DNA of 64,000 nucleotides, taken from positions 1-64,000 of the forward strand of contig DWYR01000005.1 in NCBI GenBank assembly GCA_019118565.1, in the 5' to 3' direction. The position numbers were made by a program, and so were the translations under genes. The notes below the pieces were generated by a model. It saw only the letters and a program-made list of their open reading frames with translations. It had not been told where the DNA came from and made no database searches. The first letter of the stretch is position 1. Each line of letters opens with the position of its first letter. Of the stretch, positions 8,272 through 17,715 are shown one piece after another. The DNA comes from Candidatus Alistipes avicola. GTDB taxonomy: Bacteria > Bacteroidota > Bacteroidia > Bacteroidales > Rikenellaceae.

Positions 8272-8279
8272 TAAATTTG
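8272..8279 (+). promoter_or_regulatory. -7 promoter box of miaB
   Basis: TAAATTTG matches TAnnTTTG and lies 23 bases before the miaB ATG. Confidence 0.65.
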
Positions 8280-8302
8280 CAATCTTCACACGGATTTGAA
8301 TT

Positions 8303-9679
8303 ATGAGTGAAATGAAAATAAATACGTTGCGTCCGTTGCAGGGAGCCGGTCGCAAACTCTTCATCGAGACCTACGGATGCCAGATGAACGTCGGCGATAC
8401 GGAGATCGTCGTTTCGATCATGCAGCGCGAAGGGTATGTCTATACGGATCGTATCGACGAGGCGGATGTGATTCTGATCAACACCTGTTCGATCCGGGAT
8501 AATGCCGAACAGCGTATCTGGGGCCGTTTGCGCGAGATGCGCCGCTACCGCCGCCAGAAACCCGGCCTGTTGGTTGGTATTATCGGTTGTATGGCCGAAC
8601 GCCTCAAGGAGAAACTCCTGGAGGGTGACGATGCGGTCGATATTGTAGCCGGACCGGATGCTTACCGTGATTTGCCCCGACTGGTGCAGGAGGCCGGAGC
8701 CGGAGGCAAGGGGGTGAACGTCCTGCTCTCGACCGAGGAGACCTATGCCGAGATTGCTCCGGTGCGCCTCGACAAGAACGGTGTGAGTGCCTTTGTGGCT
8801 ATCATGCGCGGCTGTAACAACTACTGCTCCTATTGCGTGGTTCCCTATACGCGTGGCGTTGAGCGAAGCCGTGATCCGCAGACCATCGTGGCGGAGGTGC
8901 GCAGCCTTTTCGAGAACGGTTATCGCGAAGTGACGCTTCTTGGACAGAATGTCAACTCCTACCGTTTCGGAGAGGTCGGATTTCCGGAATTGATCCGCAT
9001 GGTGGCTGAGGTTTCTCCGCTTTTGCGTGTACGATTTGCCACCTCTCATCCGAAAGATATGAGCGACCGCCTGCTGGAGGTGATGGCTTCGATGCCGAAC
9101 ATCTGCCGGTGCATCCACCTGCCGGCCCAGTCCGGCTCGACACGGATGCTCGAAAGGATGAATCGCAAATATACGCGCGAGTGGTACCTGGACCGTATCG
9201 CTGCCATTCGCCGCTACCTGCCCGACTGTGCCATTACGACCGACCTGATCGCCGGATTCTGCGGCGAGCAGCCCGAAGACCATGAGGCGACCCTTTCGCT
9301 CATGCGGGAGGTCGGTTATGAATTTGCCTATATGTTCAAATTCTCGGAGCGCCCCAACACCTTTGCCCAACGCCACATGAAGGATGATATTTCGGACGAG
9401 GTGAAGACCGCGCGTCTGAACGAGATCATCGCCTTGCAGAATGAGCTGTCGGCCCGGAGCAATGCCCGCGATGTAGGCAAGGAGTTCGAGATCCTGATCG
9501 AGGGTGTTTCGAAACGGAGCGATGCACAACTTTTCGGACGCACATCGCAGAACAAGGTGGTGGTCTTCGACCGGGGGGATTGCCGGATTGGGGACTATGC
9601 ACGGGTACGGGTTACGGGTTCCTCTTCGGCGACCCTTTTGGGTGAGTTGATCGAGCGTACCTGCCCGCGTGAGATGTAG
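8303..9679 (+). CDS. miaB: tRNA-2-methylthio-N6-dimethylallyladenosine synthase MiaB
   Basis: MiaB is a radical-SAM methylthiotransferase that converts i6A37 to ms2i6A37 in tRNAs reading UNN codons. The 458-residue protein has the N-terminal UPF0004 domain with cysteines in ETYGCQMN, INTCSIRDNA and IGCMAERL (second 4Fe-4S cluster). The radical-SAM motif is CNNYCSYC, followed by VPYTRG, and a C-terminal TRAM domain covers about 390-455. The order of motifs (RGCNNYCSYCVVPYTRG) fits MiaB rather than MtaB or RimO. It has its own promoter, and the DEAD-box helicase gene follows after 33 bases. Confidence 0.95.
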   Translation: MSEMKINTLRPLQGAGRKLFIETYGCQMNVGDTEIVVSIMQREGYVYTDRIDEADVILINTCSIRDNAEQRIWGRLREMRRYRRQKPGLLVGIIGCMAERLKEKLLEGDDAVDIVAGPDAYRDLPRLVQEAGAGGKGVNVLLSTEETYAEIAPVRLDKNGVSAFVAIMRGCNNYCSYCVVPYTRGVERSRDPQTIVAEVRSLFENGYREVTLLGQNVNSYRFGEVGFPELIRMVAEVSPLLRVRFATSHPKDMSDRLLEVMASMPNICRCIHLPAQSGSTRMLERMNRKYTREWYLDRIAAIRRYLPDCAITTDLIAGFCGEQPEDHEATLSLMREVGYEFAYMFKFSERPNTFAQRHMKDDISDEVKTARLNEIIALQNELSARSNARDVGKEFEILIEGVSKRSDAQLFGRTSQNKVVVFDRGDCRIGDYARVRVTGSSSATLLGELIERTCPREM

Positions 9680-9712
9680 AATTTTGGATTAGTAAAGAGA
9701 AAGAAAGAAGAT

Positions 9713-11107
9713 ATGAGATTTGACGAACTCGACCTGGAGGACGAGGTTTTGGATGGCGTGGATGCCATGAATTTCGAGGAGATGACGCCTGTGCAGGAGC
9801 AGACCATCCCGATTATTCTCGAAGGGCGCGACATCATCGGATGTGCCCAGACCGGAACGGGCAAGACGGCCGCCTATACGCTGCCGCTGCTGAATCGGCT
9901 GTTGTTGGAAGGCAACGAGCGGAATGTGGTGAAGTCGGTCATTATCGTGCCTACGCGTGAGTTGGCGCAGCAGATCGACCAGCAATTCCAGGGATTTGCC
10001 TATTTTATGCCGGTCTCGACGGCCGTAGTTTACGGTGGAGGCGATGGTAAGGATTGGGATGTGCAGCGACGGGGCCTGCAAATGGGTGCCGATGTGGTGA
10101 TCGCAACCCCCGGCCGGTTGATCTCCCACCTGTTGAACAGCCGGGTGGACCTGTCGCACGTCGAGTGCCTCATTCTGGACGAGGCGGACCGGATGCTCGA
10201 CATGGGTTTCTTCGACGACATCATGCAGATTGTCTCCTACATGCCCAAATCGCGCCAGACGATTATGTTCTCCGCAACGCTGCCTCCGAAGATCCGTCAG
10301 CTGGCCAAACAGATCCTGCACGATCCGGCCGAGGTGAACATTGCCATCTCGAAACCCAACGAGGCGATCGAGCAGGGAGCCTATATCTGTTACGAGGGTC
10401 AGAAGCCTGAGATCATCCGTACGATCTTCTCTCAACCGGTCGATACGAAGGTGATCGTCTTCTCTTCGTCGAAGCAGAAGGTCAAGGAGCTGGTCTATAC
10501 CTTCAAACGAATGAAGATCAACGCGGCAGCGATGCACTCGGATCTGGATCAGGAGAAGCGCGAGCAGGTGATGCTCGACTTCAAGAACGGGAAGATCGCC
10601 CTGCTGGTGGCTACCGATATCGTGGCTCGCGGTATCGACATCGAGGACATCGGCATGGTGATCAACTACGATGTGCCGCATGATCCCGAAGATTACATTC
10701 ACCGAATCGGCCGTACGGCCCGTGCGAGTGCGACGGGCCGTGCGGTCACCTTCGTGAACGAGGAGGAGCAGGGCAAGTTCCATCGGATCGAGGAGTTTAT
10801 CGAGCGAGAGGTGCCCAAATTGCCTTTGCCGGAGCAGGTGGGTGAGGGGCCGAAATACAACCCGTCGGCTTTCACCGGGCGAAAGGGACGGGGTAGAGGC
10901 CGAAATAACCGAGGAGGACGGAATAAGGAGGTTAATTCGAAGCCAGCTGCAGGAGCTTCCTCGTCGGAGACAACACAGGCTCAGCATACCGAGTCGCGCC
11001 ATGGGGGCGGCCGGGGTGAAGGGAACCGCGGGTCGCGGGATCGCCACCGCCGGCGCAACCGGAATCGCCGGCGCAGCGGGGGCGGAGAATCGACTCCGCA
11101 GGCATAG
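9713..11107 (+). CDS. DEAD-box ATP-dependent RNA helicase
   Basis: The protein has 464 residues. Motifs in order: Q motif (MTPVQEQTIPIIL), Walker A AQTGTGKT, PTRELAQQ, TPGR, DEAD in LILDEADRMLDMGFF, SAT, then VATDIVARGIDIE and HRIGRTARA. The core ends near residue 380. The tail is rich in Arg, Gly and Asn (GRGRGRNNRGG and later runs), typical for RNA binding in RhlE/CsdA-like helicases of Bacteroidetes. The likely role is ribosome assembly or RNA turnover, especially in the cold. It probably shares the miaB transcript, which ends at the terminator at 11116-11146. Confidence 0.93.
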   Translation: MRFDELDLEDEVLDGVDAMNFEEMTPVQEQTIPIILEGRDIIGCAQTGTGKTAAYTLPLLNRLLLEGNERNVVKSVIIVPTRELAQQIDQQFQGFAYFMPVSTAVVYGGGDGKDWDVQRRGLQMGADVVIATPGRLISHLLNSRVDLSHVECLILDEADRMLDMGFFDDIMQIVSYMPKSRQTIMFSATLPPKIRQLAKQILHDPAEVNIAISKPNEAIEQGAYICYEGQKPEIIRTIFSQPVDTKVIVFSSSKQKVKELVYTFKRMKINAAAMHSDLDQEKREQVMLDFKNGKIALLVATDIVARGIDIEDIGMVINYDVPHDPEDYIHRIGRTARASATGRAVTFVNEEEQGKFHRIEEFIEREVPKLPLPEQVGEGPKYNPSAFTGRKGRGRGRNNRGGRNKEVNSKPAAGASSSETTQAQHTESRHGGGRGEGNRGSRDRHRRRNRNRRRSGGGESTPQA

Positions 11108-11115
11108 AAGAACGG

Positions 11116-11146
11116 AAAAGAGCGACGAGAGTCGCTCTTTTTTTTT
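11116..11146 (+). terminator. Intrinsic terminator after the helicase gene
   Basis: Stem aaaagagcgac / gtcgctctttt with loop gaga, then a long T-run. Confidence 0.9.
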
Positions 11147-11186
11147 GTAAAATGGCTCCCGGAGTGGTTTTTTAAGAAAAATATGC

Positions 11187-11194
11187 TATATTTG
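11187..11194 (+). promoter_or_regulatory. -7 promoter box of tRNA-Ala
   Basis: TATATTTG ends ten bases before the mature tRNA 5' end, so the primary transcript has only a very short 5' leader. Confidence 0.7.
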
Positions 11195-11204
11195 TACCCG
11201 CTAT

Positions 11205-11278
<74 letters not shown>

Positions 11279-11282
11279 CTGA

Positions 11283-11314
11283 AAAAGCCGGACAACTCAG
11301 GTTGCCCGGCTTTT
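11283..11314 (+). terminator. Terminator after tRNA-Ala, possibly bidirectional
   Basis: Stem aaaagccgg-caac / gttg-ccggctttt with one A-C mismatch, followed by TTTTG. The A-run on its left side could also serve the minus-strand lipoprotein gene that ends at 11354. Confidence 0.8.
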
Positions 11315-11353
11315 GTTCTCTTTCAAGGGGTCCTCCGGAGAGGAGTTTTATTA

Positions 11354-11869
11354 TTATTCCGGGATCTGTCTGAGGTGCCCCAGGGTGCGGGAAGTTGCCT
11401 TTGCCGATACGGAGGCGTTTCCGGCCTCCGCTTCGTTCGGCTCGTTCGGCATGTATTCGACTGCGATCAAGCCTCCGCCGATCGGATAGAGACCTATCTG
11501 TAGCGTTTGGTCTGCATTCATGTAGACGTACATGCCTTCGGTGTATTCCTGAAACACATACTTGCGTGAGAGGAAATCTTTGAGGCTCTCTGTATGTGCT
11601 TCCAGGACGATGGCTCCACAGGAATAGACACCTCCGTCGAACAGATAGACATATTGTTCGACGATTCCCGTTCCGATGAAATAGATGGCCAGTTCGTTGA
11701 CCGACAACAGTATGTAGGGAGCCTCGATCCGAACCGTTGTTTTCGATGCGCCCCAAAAGAAAACGGGTTCCTCGTAGCCTTTCAAACAGATTGGATTGTC
11801 GCTGTCTTTGTCGCAGCCTGCAAGGCCGAGTACGATGAGTGTCAAAAGGGAGAAAAACAGTTTTTTCAT
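11354..11869 (-). CDS. Small lipoprotein of unknown function
   Basis: The protein has 171 residues. The start at 11869 gives a standard lipoprotein signal, MKKLFFSLLTLIVLGLAGC, with the modified cysteine at residue 19; a longer open frame upstream would bury this signal and is rejected. After the signal follow CDKDSDN and a beta-rich body with many aromatic residues (FFWGAS, YVYLFDGGVYSCG). There is no family I recognise. The C-terminal 20 residues are low in structure (NASVSAKATSRT). It is a single gene between tRNA-Ala and der and probably sits in the outer membrane or periplasm. Confidence 0.75.
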   Translation of the reverse strand: MKKLFFSLLTLIVLGLAGCDKDSDNPICLKGYEEPVFFWGASKTTVRIEAPYILLSVNELAIYFIGTGIVEQYVYLFDGGVYSCGAIVLEAHTESLKDFLSRKYVFQEYTEGMYVYMNADQTLQIGLYPIGGGLIAVEYMPNEPNEAEAGNASVSAKATSRTLGHLRQIPE

Positions 11870-11938
11870 TTGAGGTCTGTTTTTTTTGTGTGAGGGCAAA
11901 AATAAGCAAAATATCTCCCTGAACAAGAGCCTCAAAAG

Positions 11939-11972
11939 AAAAACTCCTTACACTGAAAGGTAAGGAGTTTTT
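11939..11972 (-). terminator. Terminator of der
   Basis: Perfect 13-bp stem aaaaactccttac / gtaaggagttttt with an eight-base loop, 19 bases past the der stop on the minus strand. The leading A-run gives the U-tract in the der transcript. Confidence 0.88.
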
Positions 11973-11991
11973 AGTTTCAAGACATTCTGGA

Positions 11992-13296
11992 CTATTTCTG
12001 CCGGAAGTAGATCTGGATGGGAACACCCGAGAAGTCCCAGTTTTCGCGGATCTTGTTTTCGATGAAACGGCGATAGGGCTCCTTGATGTACTGCGGCAGG
12101 TTGACGAACAGTGCGAACTGCGGAGTCGGCGTAGGCAACTGCATCGCATATTTGATCTTGATGTATTTGCCTTTGGTGGCCGGTGGCGGCGTGTTCTCGA
12201 TGATCGGCAGCAGGTAGTCGTTCAGCGCCGAGGTCGGGATTCGCCGCTTGCGGGATTCGTACACGCGGATGGCGGTCTGCAGCACGTCGAGGATGCGCTG
12301 CTTGTTCAATACCGAGGTGAAGATGATCGGAATGTCGTTGAACGGGGCGAGTTTGGACTCCAGAAACTCTTTCCACTCCTTCATCGTGTTGTTGCCCTTT
12401 TCGACCAGATCCCATTTGTTTACCACGATGACGCATCCCTTTCTGTTGCGTACGATCAGGTTGTGGATGTTCAGGTCCTGTGATTCGAGGCCCTGTTGGG
12501 CATCGAGCATCAGGATGCAGACATCCGACTCTTCGATGGCGCGGATCGAGCGCATGACCGAGTAGAATTCGAGATCTTCGGTTACTTTGCCCTTCTTGCG
12601 CATTCCGGCCGTATCGACCAGATAGAAATCCAGTCCGTATTTGTTGTATCGCGAGTGGATCGAATCGCGCGTTGTACCGGCGATCGGCGTGACGATGTTT
12701 CGCTCCTCTCCCAGCAAGGCGTTGGTGAGCGACGATTTGCCCACGTTCGGACGGCCGACGATCGTAATGCGGGGGAGGTTCTCCTCCTCCTCTTTCTTGG
12801 TCTCTTCGGGCAGACGGCGCAGAATCTCGTCCATCAGGTCCCCCGTACCGCTACCGCTCATCGAGCTGATGCAATAGGGGTCTCCCAGTCCGAGTGAGTA
12901 GAATTCATGCGAGGAGTAGATCAGGTCGTAGTTGTCGACCTTGTTGCAGACCAGAATGACCTTTTTAGCCGTTCGGCGCAGAATCTCGGCCATCATGGCA
13001 TCGAGATCCGTCACTCCGGTATTTACCTCGACCAGGAAGAGAATGACATCCGCTTCATCGATGGCGAGCATTACCTGCCGGCGGATATCCTCCTCGAAGG
13101 CATCGTCCGAGTTGACCGTATAACCTCCGGTATCGATTACCGAGAACTCCCGACCGTTCCAGTCGGTTTTGCCGTAATGGCGGTCTCGGGTGGTGCCGGC
13201 CGTTGCGTCCACGATGGCTTTGCGCTGACCGACCAGACGGTTGAACAGCGTGCTCTTGCCCACGTTCGGGCGTCCTACGATTGCTACAAGACTCAT
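11992..13296 (-). CDS. der: Ribosome biogenesis GTPase Der (EngA)
   Basis: Der is a tandem-domain GTPase needed for assembly of the 50S subunit. The 434-residue protein has G-domain 1 ([12 protein letters not shown] near residue 8, DTGG, NKVD), G-domain 2 ([12 protein letters not shown] near residue 180, DTAG, NKWD) and a C-terminal KH-like domain with the ENTPPP and IKIKYAMQ regions. Its length is normal. It has its own complete promoter (13403-13434) and terminator, so it is monocistronic. Confidence 0.97.
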   Translation of the reverse strand: MSLVAIVGRPNVGKSTLFNRLVGQRKAIVDATAGTTRDRHYGKTDWNGREFSVIDTGGYTVNSDDAFEEDIRRQVMLAIDEADVILFLVEVNTGVTDLDAMMAEILRRTAKKVILVCNKVDNYDLIYSSHEFYSLGLGDPYCISSMSGSGTGDLMDEILRRLPEETKKEEEENLPRITIVGRPNVGKSSLTNALLGEERNIVTPIAGTTRDSIHSRYNKYGLDFYLVDTAGMRKKGKVTEDLEFYSVMRSIRAIEESDVCILMLDAQQGLESQDLNIHNLIVRNRKGCVIVVNKWDLVEKGNNTMKEWKEFLESKLAPFNDIPIIFTSVLNKQRILDVLQTAIRVYESRKRRIPTSALNDYLLPIIENTPPPATKGKYIKIKYAMQLPTPTPQFALFVNLPQYIKEPYRRFIENKIRENWDFSGVPIQIYFRQK

Positions 13297-13402
13297 TGTA
13301 TGGTTTGTTTTGGGGCGGTGCGGATTTGTTGTCCGTCCTGCCGAAATATTTTTCTTGCGAGTACCTCTTCCCGGTTATGGACTTGAGAAGAATTTTCGGC
13401 GA

Positions 13403-13434
13403 CAAAGATAGTGTAAATCGTAGGCAAAACCAAA
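13403..13434 (-). promoter_or_regulatory. Promoter of der
   Basis: On the minus strand, TTTG (13431-13434) and TATCTTTG (13403-13410) are separated by 20 bases, an excellent fit to the Bacteroidetes -33/-7 promoter. Confidence 0.85.
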
Positions 13435-13486
13435 CGCGGGAATGAGTTTTGCTTCTGTACAATGCGATGTAAAGTCGGGGGGCGGA

Positions 13487-15544
13487 TTATAAATAGCGGC
13501 CTCCGCCCGTACCGGCTTGCATTGGATAGATCAGTACGAAACTGTTTTTCTGGAGATGAGAATCCAGGTATGAGGGGACTTTGCTCATGATCGGATGATA
13601 GGAGACTCGATCGCGTCGACTCATGACCAGCCACAGACACTCGTCCCGGTGAATTTCCCGGAGCAGATGCTGTAGTTTGTCCCAATTGTTGAACAGTACC
13701 GTCTCGACCTCTGTCTTTTTCCGACGGCGCAGCGGTTCGAGGTAGTGCAGCGTGGTTTGCGAGGCGTAAATAACGATTTTGACCCCTCCGTTTTGCGAGA
13801 GGTTGCGGATCTTTTGCAGCCAGACGGGGAATCCTGCCTCTTTTTCAGCTTCGGGGGGGATGATTACGATATGCCGTTTGAGGGTGGTCAACGGTTGTGC
13901 CGGTTTGTAAATGTAGGTCGTTACGTTGGCTTCGGTTAACAAGTCTCCGGTAATCTTCCCGATGAACACGGACGGAGATTTGTCCCGATGAAGTCCCATG
14001 ATAATATCGGTAATGTTCCGTTCTCTGGCGACACTGGCGATTGCATTCGAGATATTTACGTCGTATCGCAGCAGTTCGTGCAGGTAGATGTCCGAAGCTG
14101 CGGCGATCGAAGCTGCGGTTTCGAGTACTTTTTGGCCCCGTTTTTCCAGTCCGGTATCTCCGGCCTTGTTGTCGATAGCGTGCAAGGCGTATATTTCGTT
14201 GTGATTTTTCGGGGATTTGATTTGGTTCCCGAGAGCGATCAATTCGGCTGCACTCTCCTCATTTGAGATAGGGATCAGGATGTGTTCGTTCTGCTTCTCG
14301 TTTTCTTGGTCGTCGGTCCGCATTCCTTTGACGGCAATGTTGTGGGCCCCGCGCTGGGTGGCGAAAGTAGAGATGGTGCAGGTTGCCAGGATCATCAGGA
14401 TCGTACCGTTCAGGACGCTGTCGCCGAGCAATCGGATCGGTTCTCCGTCCGGCGTATGACCAAGAATGATGTTGTATCCGACCATGACGGCAGCCAGCGT
14501 TGCGGCGACGTGAGCGCTGCTCAGGCCGAAGATTACGGTGCGCTGGTCGGCCGAGAGACGGAAGGTCTTTTGGGTCAGGAGGGCGGCCAGGTATTTGGCG
14601 GCCGTGATCAGAACGATCATGACGGCGGCGACCTTCAGGCTTTCCCAATCCCGGAAGAAGGCACGGTAGTCAATGAGCATGCCCACGCCGATCAGGAAGA
14701 AGGGGATGAAGATGGCGTGGCCGACGAATTCGATGCGATTCATCAGCGGCGATGTGCGCGGGATGAGCCGGTTGAGTGCGAGCCCGGCCAGGAAGGCGCC
14801 GATGATCGGTTCGAGTCCGGCCAGATGGGCCAGGTAAGCCCCCAGAAAGACCATGACCAGGACAAAAATGTATTGCGAAATGTTGTCCGTGCAGTGCTTG
14901 AAGAACCAGTGGGCAATGACCGGGAAGAGCAGGATGATGATCGCTACGCAAAGAACGACCGAGATGGCCAGTCTCCACCAGAACATATCGTCCACATTGC
15001 CCGTTACCATGCCGACGATGACCGTCAGAAGCAGCAGTGCGAGCGTATCGGTGATGACTGTTCCTCCGACGGCGATGGTCACGGCCTTGTCGCGGGCGAT
15101 GCCCAGTTTGCTGACGATCGGGTAGGCGATCAGGGTCTGGGAGGCGAAGAGCCCCGCGAGCAGGATCGACGAGTAGATCGAAAATCCGAGAATGTAGTAT
15201 CCTGCCAGAATGCCCAGTGCCAGCGGAATGCAGAAAGTATAGAGTCCGAAGACGAGGCTTTGTCGGCTGCTCCGTTTGAAGTCGGACATATCCATGTCGA
15301 GTCCGGAAAGGAACATGATGTAGAGCAGTCCGGCGGTTCCCGATAGGATGATGCTGCTGTCTCGCAGCACGAGATTCAGCCCGTGGGGACCGATCACGGC
15401 TCCGGCTATGATCAGTCCGAGCAGATAGGGTATTTTCAGTTTGTTGAGCAGCAAGGGCGCTGCCAGGATGATGACCAGGATCAGCAGGAACTTGAGGATC
15501 GGATCCTCAAGTGGGAGAGTTATACCGGAGAACAGCAGGTTCAT
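13487..15544 (-). CDS. Kef-type cation:proton antiporter with cytoplasmic UspA-like tail
   Basis: The protein has 685 residues. The first 390 or so form a CPA2-type exchanger with about 12 membrane segments; signatures include GLIIAGAVIGPHGLNL, LSGLDMDMSDFKR and GAFLAGLALNRLIPRTSPL. The remaining 290 residues are soluble and resemble one or two universal-stress-protein folds (ILIPISNEESAAELIALG; DIIMGLHRDKSPSVFIGKI). In related proteins such tails sense nucleotides and gate transport. The substrate is Na+ or K+ against H+ by family, not determined here. It is a single gene upstream of der on the same strand. Confidence 0.9.
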   Translation of the reverse strand: MNLLFSGITLPLEDPILKFLLILVIILAAPLLLNKLKIPYLLGLIIAGAVIGPHGLNLVLRDSSIILSGTAGLLYIMFLSGLDMDMSDFKRSSRQSLVFGLYTFCIPLALGILAGYYILGFSIYSSILLAGLFASQTLIAYPIVSKLGIARDKAVTIAVGGTVITDTLALLLLTVIVGMVTGNVDDMFWWRLAISVVLCVAIIILLFPVIAHWFFKHCTDNISQYIFVLVMVFLGAYLAHLAGLEPIIGAFLAGLALNRLIPRTSPLMNRIEFVGHAIFIPFFLIGVGMLIDYRAFFRDWESLKVAAVMIVLITAAKYLAALLTQKTFRLSADQRTVIFGLSSAHVAATLAAVMVGYNIILGHTPDGEPIRLLGDSVLNGTILMILATCTISTFATQRGAHNIAVKGMRTDDQENEKQNEHILIPISNEESAAELIALGNQIKSPKNHNEIYALHAIDNKAGDTGLEKRGQKVLETAASIAAASDIYLHELLRYDVNISNAIASVARERNITDIIMGLHRDKSPSVFIGKITGDLLTEANVTTYIYKPAQPLTTLKRHIVIIPPEAEKEAGFPVWLQKIRNLSQNGGVKIVIYASQTTLHYLEPLRRRKKTEVETVLFNNWDKLQHLLREIHRDECLWLVMSRRDRVSYHPIMSKVPSYLDSHLQKNSFVLIYPMQAGTGGGRYL

Positions 15545-15937
15545 AAGGAAGGTAAGTTTTGATGCGGTCGATTCGAGTGGGGAGGCCGCGATTCGTTTTT
15601 TGTTTCCCGCCGTCGAAGGTTCGAGTCGGAACGTCCGTGGATGTTTCGTGCACGGTATGGCGACTGGATCCCCACTTTTAGGTAAAGATAAGAAAAAAAT
15701 ATCGAAAAATCAAATTCTGCTTCGAATGAAAAACAGCTTCAAGTGTACTGTTGAAGGCGTTTCTATGAAAAAATAGCCGGGGGTGACCGTTTTCTTCCGA
15801 AAAAAGCGTAACTTTGACCAAATATAATAACGTGCGATCGAAAGGACTGTCCGGTTGTTTGTGCAGGGATGCGGAACATGCGGATTCCCCCGAAGTCCCG
15901 GTCGAACGGAAAAGGGATTGATTGAAAGACTACGAAT
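15545..15937. other. Intergenic region between antiporter and MFS genes
   Basis: This is a divergent region of about 390 bases without a supported gene. It holds the -7 box for the MFS gene at 15809-15816. On the minus strand TATCTTTA (15683-15690) is one base off the promoter consensus and may serve the antiporter gene. The MFS leader is about 115 bases and has only weak inverted repeats. Confidence 0.5.
15809..15816 (+). promoter_or_regulatory. -7 promoter box of the MFS gene
   Basis: TAACTTTG matches TAnnTTTG, about 120 bases before the MFS ATG. No -33 TTTG is seen at the usual distance. Confidence 0.55.
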
Positions 15938-17101
15938 ATGCATAAAAAAGTAGACAGACGGTTGCTGGCTCCCGTATTGATGGGTTTTTTTATCATGGGA
16001 TTCTGCGACATGGTTGCGCCGGTGACCAGTAAAATCAGCGAGGAGTTCTCCGAAGCGCAACAGCAGGCTGTGAATTTTCTGCCGTCAATGGTATTTCTGT
16101 GGTTTCTGTTGCTTTCTACGCCCATCGCCGCGCTGATGAACCGTATCGGGCGCAAGGCGACGGCGATGATCGGCTACGCGTTCACTGTTGTCGGATTGTT
16201 GGTCCCCTATGTAGCGGGAGTCGGGAGCGGTTTGGAGTGGTACTTCATCGGTTTCGGTCTGCTCGGTATCGGCAATACGGCCATCCAGGTGGCGATCAAT
16301 CCGCTGCTGGCGACCATCGTGCCCGAAGAGCGTATGACCAGTTATCTGACCGTCGGTCAGATTTTCCGTAATACGGCGTTGCTCTTGCTTGCCCCCGTTA
16401 TGACGGCACTGAGTGTCTGGCTCGGCGACTGGCGTCTGCTGCTGCCGATCTATGCCGGGGTGACGATTCTCGGTGGGGTATGGTTGCAACTGACCTCCGT
16501 ACAGGAGCCCGAACGGGCGGAGCATACCGTGGGGCTGGCCGAATGTTTCCGCCTGTTGGGGAATCGGACCGTATTGATCTGTACGCTCGGTGTAGCCTGC
16601 TTCATTGCGGCTGACGTGGGTGTTGGATTCGTTTCGGGGCGGCTTATCGATAATCCGAATTCGATCTTTACCATAACCGGTTACTATGCCTGCCGTATTG
16701 TCGGTACACTGCTCGGAGCGTGGATCCTGACACGTGTGGTCGATGTGAAGTACCTGCAATGGAACATGTTGCTGGCGCTGGCCATGTGTCTCGGGCTCTT
16801 TTTCGTAAAAGCCGATGCGGCTGTCTATGCTCTGGCAGGAGTGTTGGGTTTTACGATGGCCTGTGTTTTTGCCACCTTTTATGCCGTGGCGACCAAGAGT
16901 GCATTGGATCGCACGAATGAAGTGGCCGGGCTGATGATTTTGGCTATTTCGGCCGGTGCGCTTTCCGGTCCGATTTGCGGGGCGTTAATCCGAGCTGTCG
17001 GCTATTCCCAGGCCGGATTGATCTGGCCGACGCTGTGTGTATGCTACCTGCTTTGGGCAGCGACCGTTTTGAAACGTAAATCCGATAGGAAGAAGATATG
17101 A
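15938..17101 (+). CDS. MFS transporter (FucP/GlcP-like sugar permease family)
   Basis: The protein has 387 residues with about 12 membrane segments and basic cytoplasmic loops. The A-loop sequence AALMNRIGRKATAMIGY between segments 2 and 3 is typical of MFS permeases, and the overall spacing resembles the sugar:proton symporters (FucP/GlcP-type) common in Bacteroidetes. The substrate cannot be told from the sequence. The stop overlaps the start of the next gene (ATGA), so the permease and the outer-membrane barrel are translationally coupled. Confidence 0.8.
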   Translation: MHKKVDRRLLAPVLMGFFIMGFCDMVAPVTSKISEEFSEAQQQAVNFLPSMVFLWFLLLSTPIAALMNRIGRKATAMIGYAFTVVGLLVPYVAGVGSGLEWYFIGFGLLGIGNTAIQVAINPLLATIVPEERMTSYLTVGQIFRNTALLLLAPVMTALSVWLGDWRLLLPIYAGVTILGGVWLQLTSVQEPERAEHTVGLAECFRLLGNRTVLICTLGVACFIAADVGVGFVSGRLIDNPNSIFTITGYYACRIVGTLLGAWILTRVVDVKYLQWNMLLALAMCLGLFFVKADAAVYALAGVLGFTMACVFATFYAVATKSALDRTNEVAGLMILAISAGALSGPICGALIRAVGYSQAGLIWPTLCVCYLLWAATVLKRKSDRKKI

Positions 17102-17712
17102 AAAGAGGGTACAGGATATTGATTGCAGTGCTGTTGCTGTGTGCCGTGAGTATTCCGGCATCCGGTCAGTCACGCGGATCATCTCTTAAGGGACTCGAAT
17201 GGGGCATCAAGGCGGGTGTGAACTTTCCCCGCTATTCGATCCCCGGTCCGGAGTTCGACGTGGATAATGTGGTGGGATGGCAGGCCGGTATCGAGATCGC
17301 TTTCAAATTCCGTTATTTTGCCGTGGGACCCGAGGTGAACTTTATGCGCCAGACGGTCAAGATCCACCATGCGGAACTCGGTACCAAACGGGTCAAGACC
17401 AATTCGGTCGATGTGCCGCTCCTGTTTTCGTTGCGGGCTCTTCCGTTCCTGCGGATCAATGCCGGACCTGTGTTTACACTGATGAACGACTGTAAGTTCT
17501 CGGACGGAAATGCCGATATGAATTTCGGTCGGTTGCGCCCTTCGGTCTCCTATATGGCCGGGCTGGGAATTCAGATCGGGGCGCGGACCCTGATCGATTT
17601 CCGCTATTACGGCCAGTTCGGTTCGAAGAGTTGTGTCTATCCGACCGACGAGGTCTATCGCTTCAAGATAAGTTCTTACACGCTGGCCTTGAGTCTTGGC
17701 GTGGTTTTTTAG
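17098..17712 (+). CDS. Outer-membrane beta-barrel protein (PorT-like)
   Basis: The protein has 204 residues with a signal peptide (MKRGYRILIAVLLLCAVSIPASGQ). The rest is a run of alternating polar and hydrophobic beta strands (WGIKAGVNFPRYS, YFAVGPEVNFMRQ, DFRYYGQFG) and ends in LALSLGVVF, with a terminal Phe as expected for a barrel. The pattern fits the small eight-stranded OMP_b-brl_2/PorT-like family of Bacteroidetes. It is coupled to the MFS gene upstream by a 4-base overlap, and phoH follows after three bases. The function is unknown. Confidence 0.8.
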   Translation: MKRGYRILIAVLLLCAVSIPASGQSRGSSLKGLEWGIKAGVNFPRYSIPGPEFDVDNVVGWQAGIEIAFKFRYFAVGPEVNFMRQTVKIHHAELGTKRVKTNSVDVPLLFSLRALPFLRINAGPVFTLMNDCKFSDGNADMNFGRLRPSVSYMAGLGIQIGARTLIDFRYYGQFGSKSCVYPTDEVYRFKISSYTLALSLGVVF

Positions 17713-17715
17713 CCT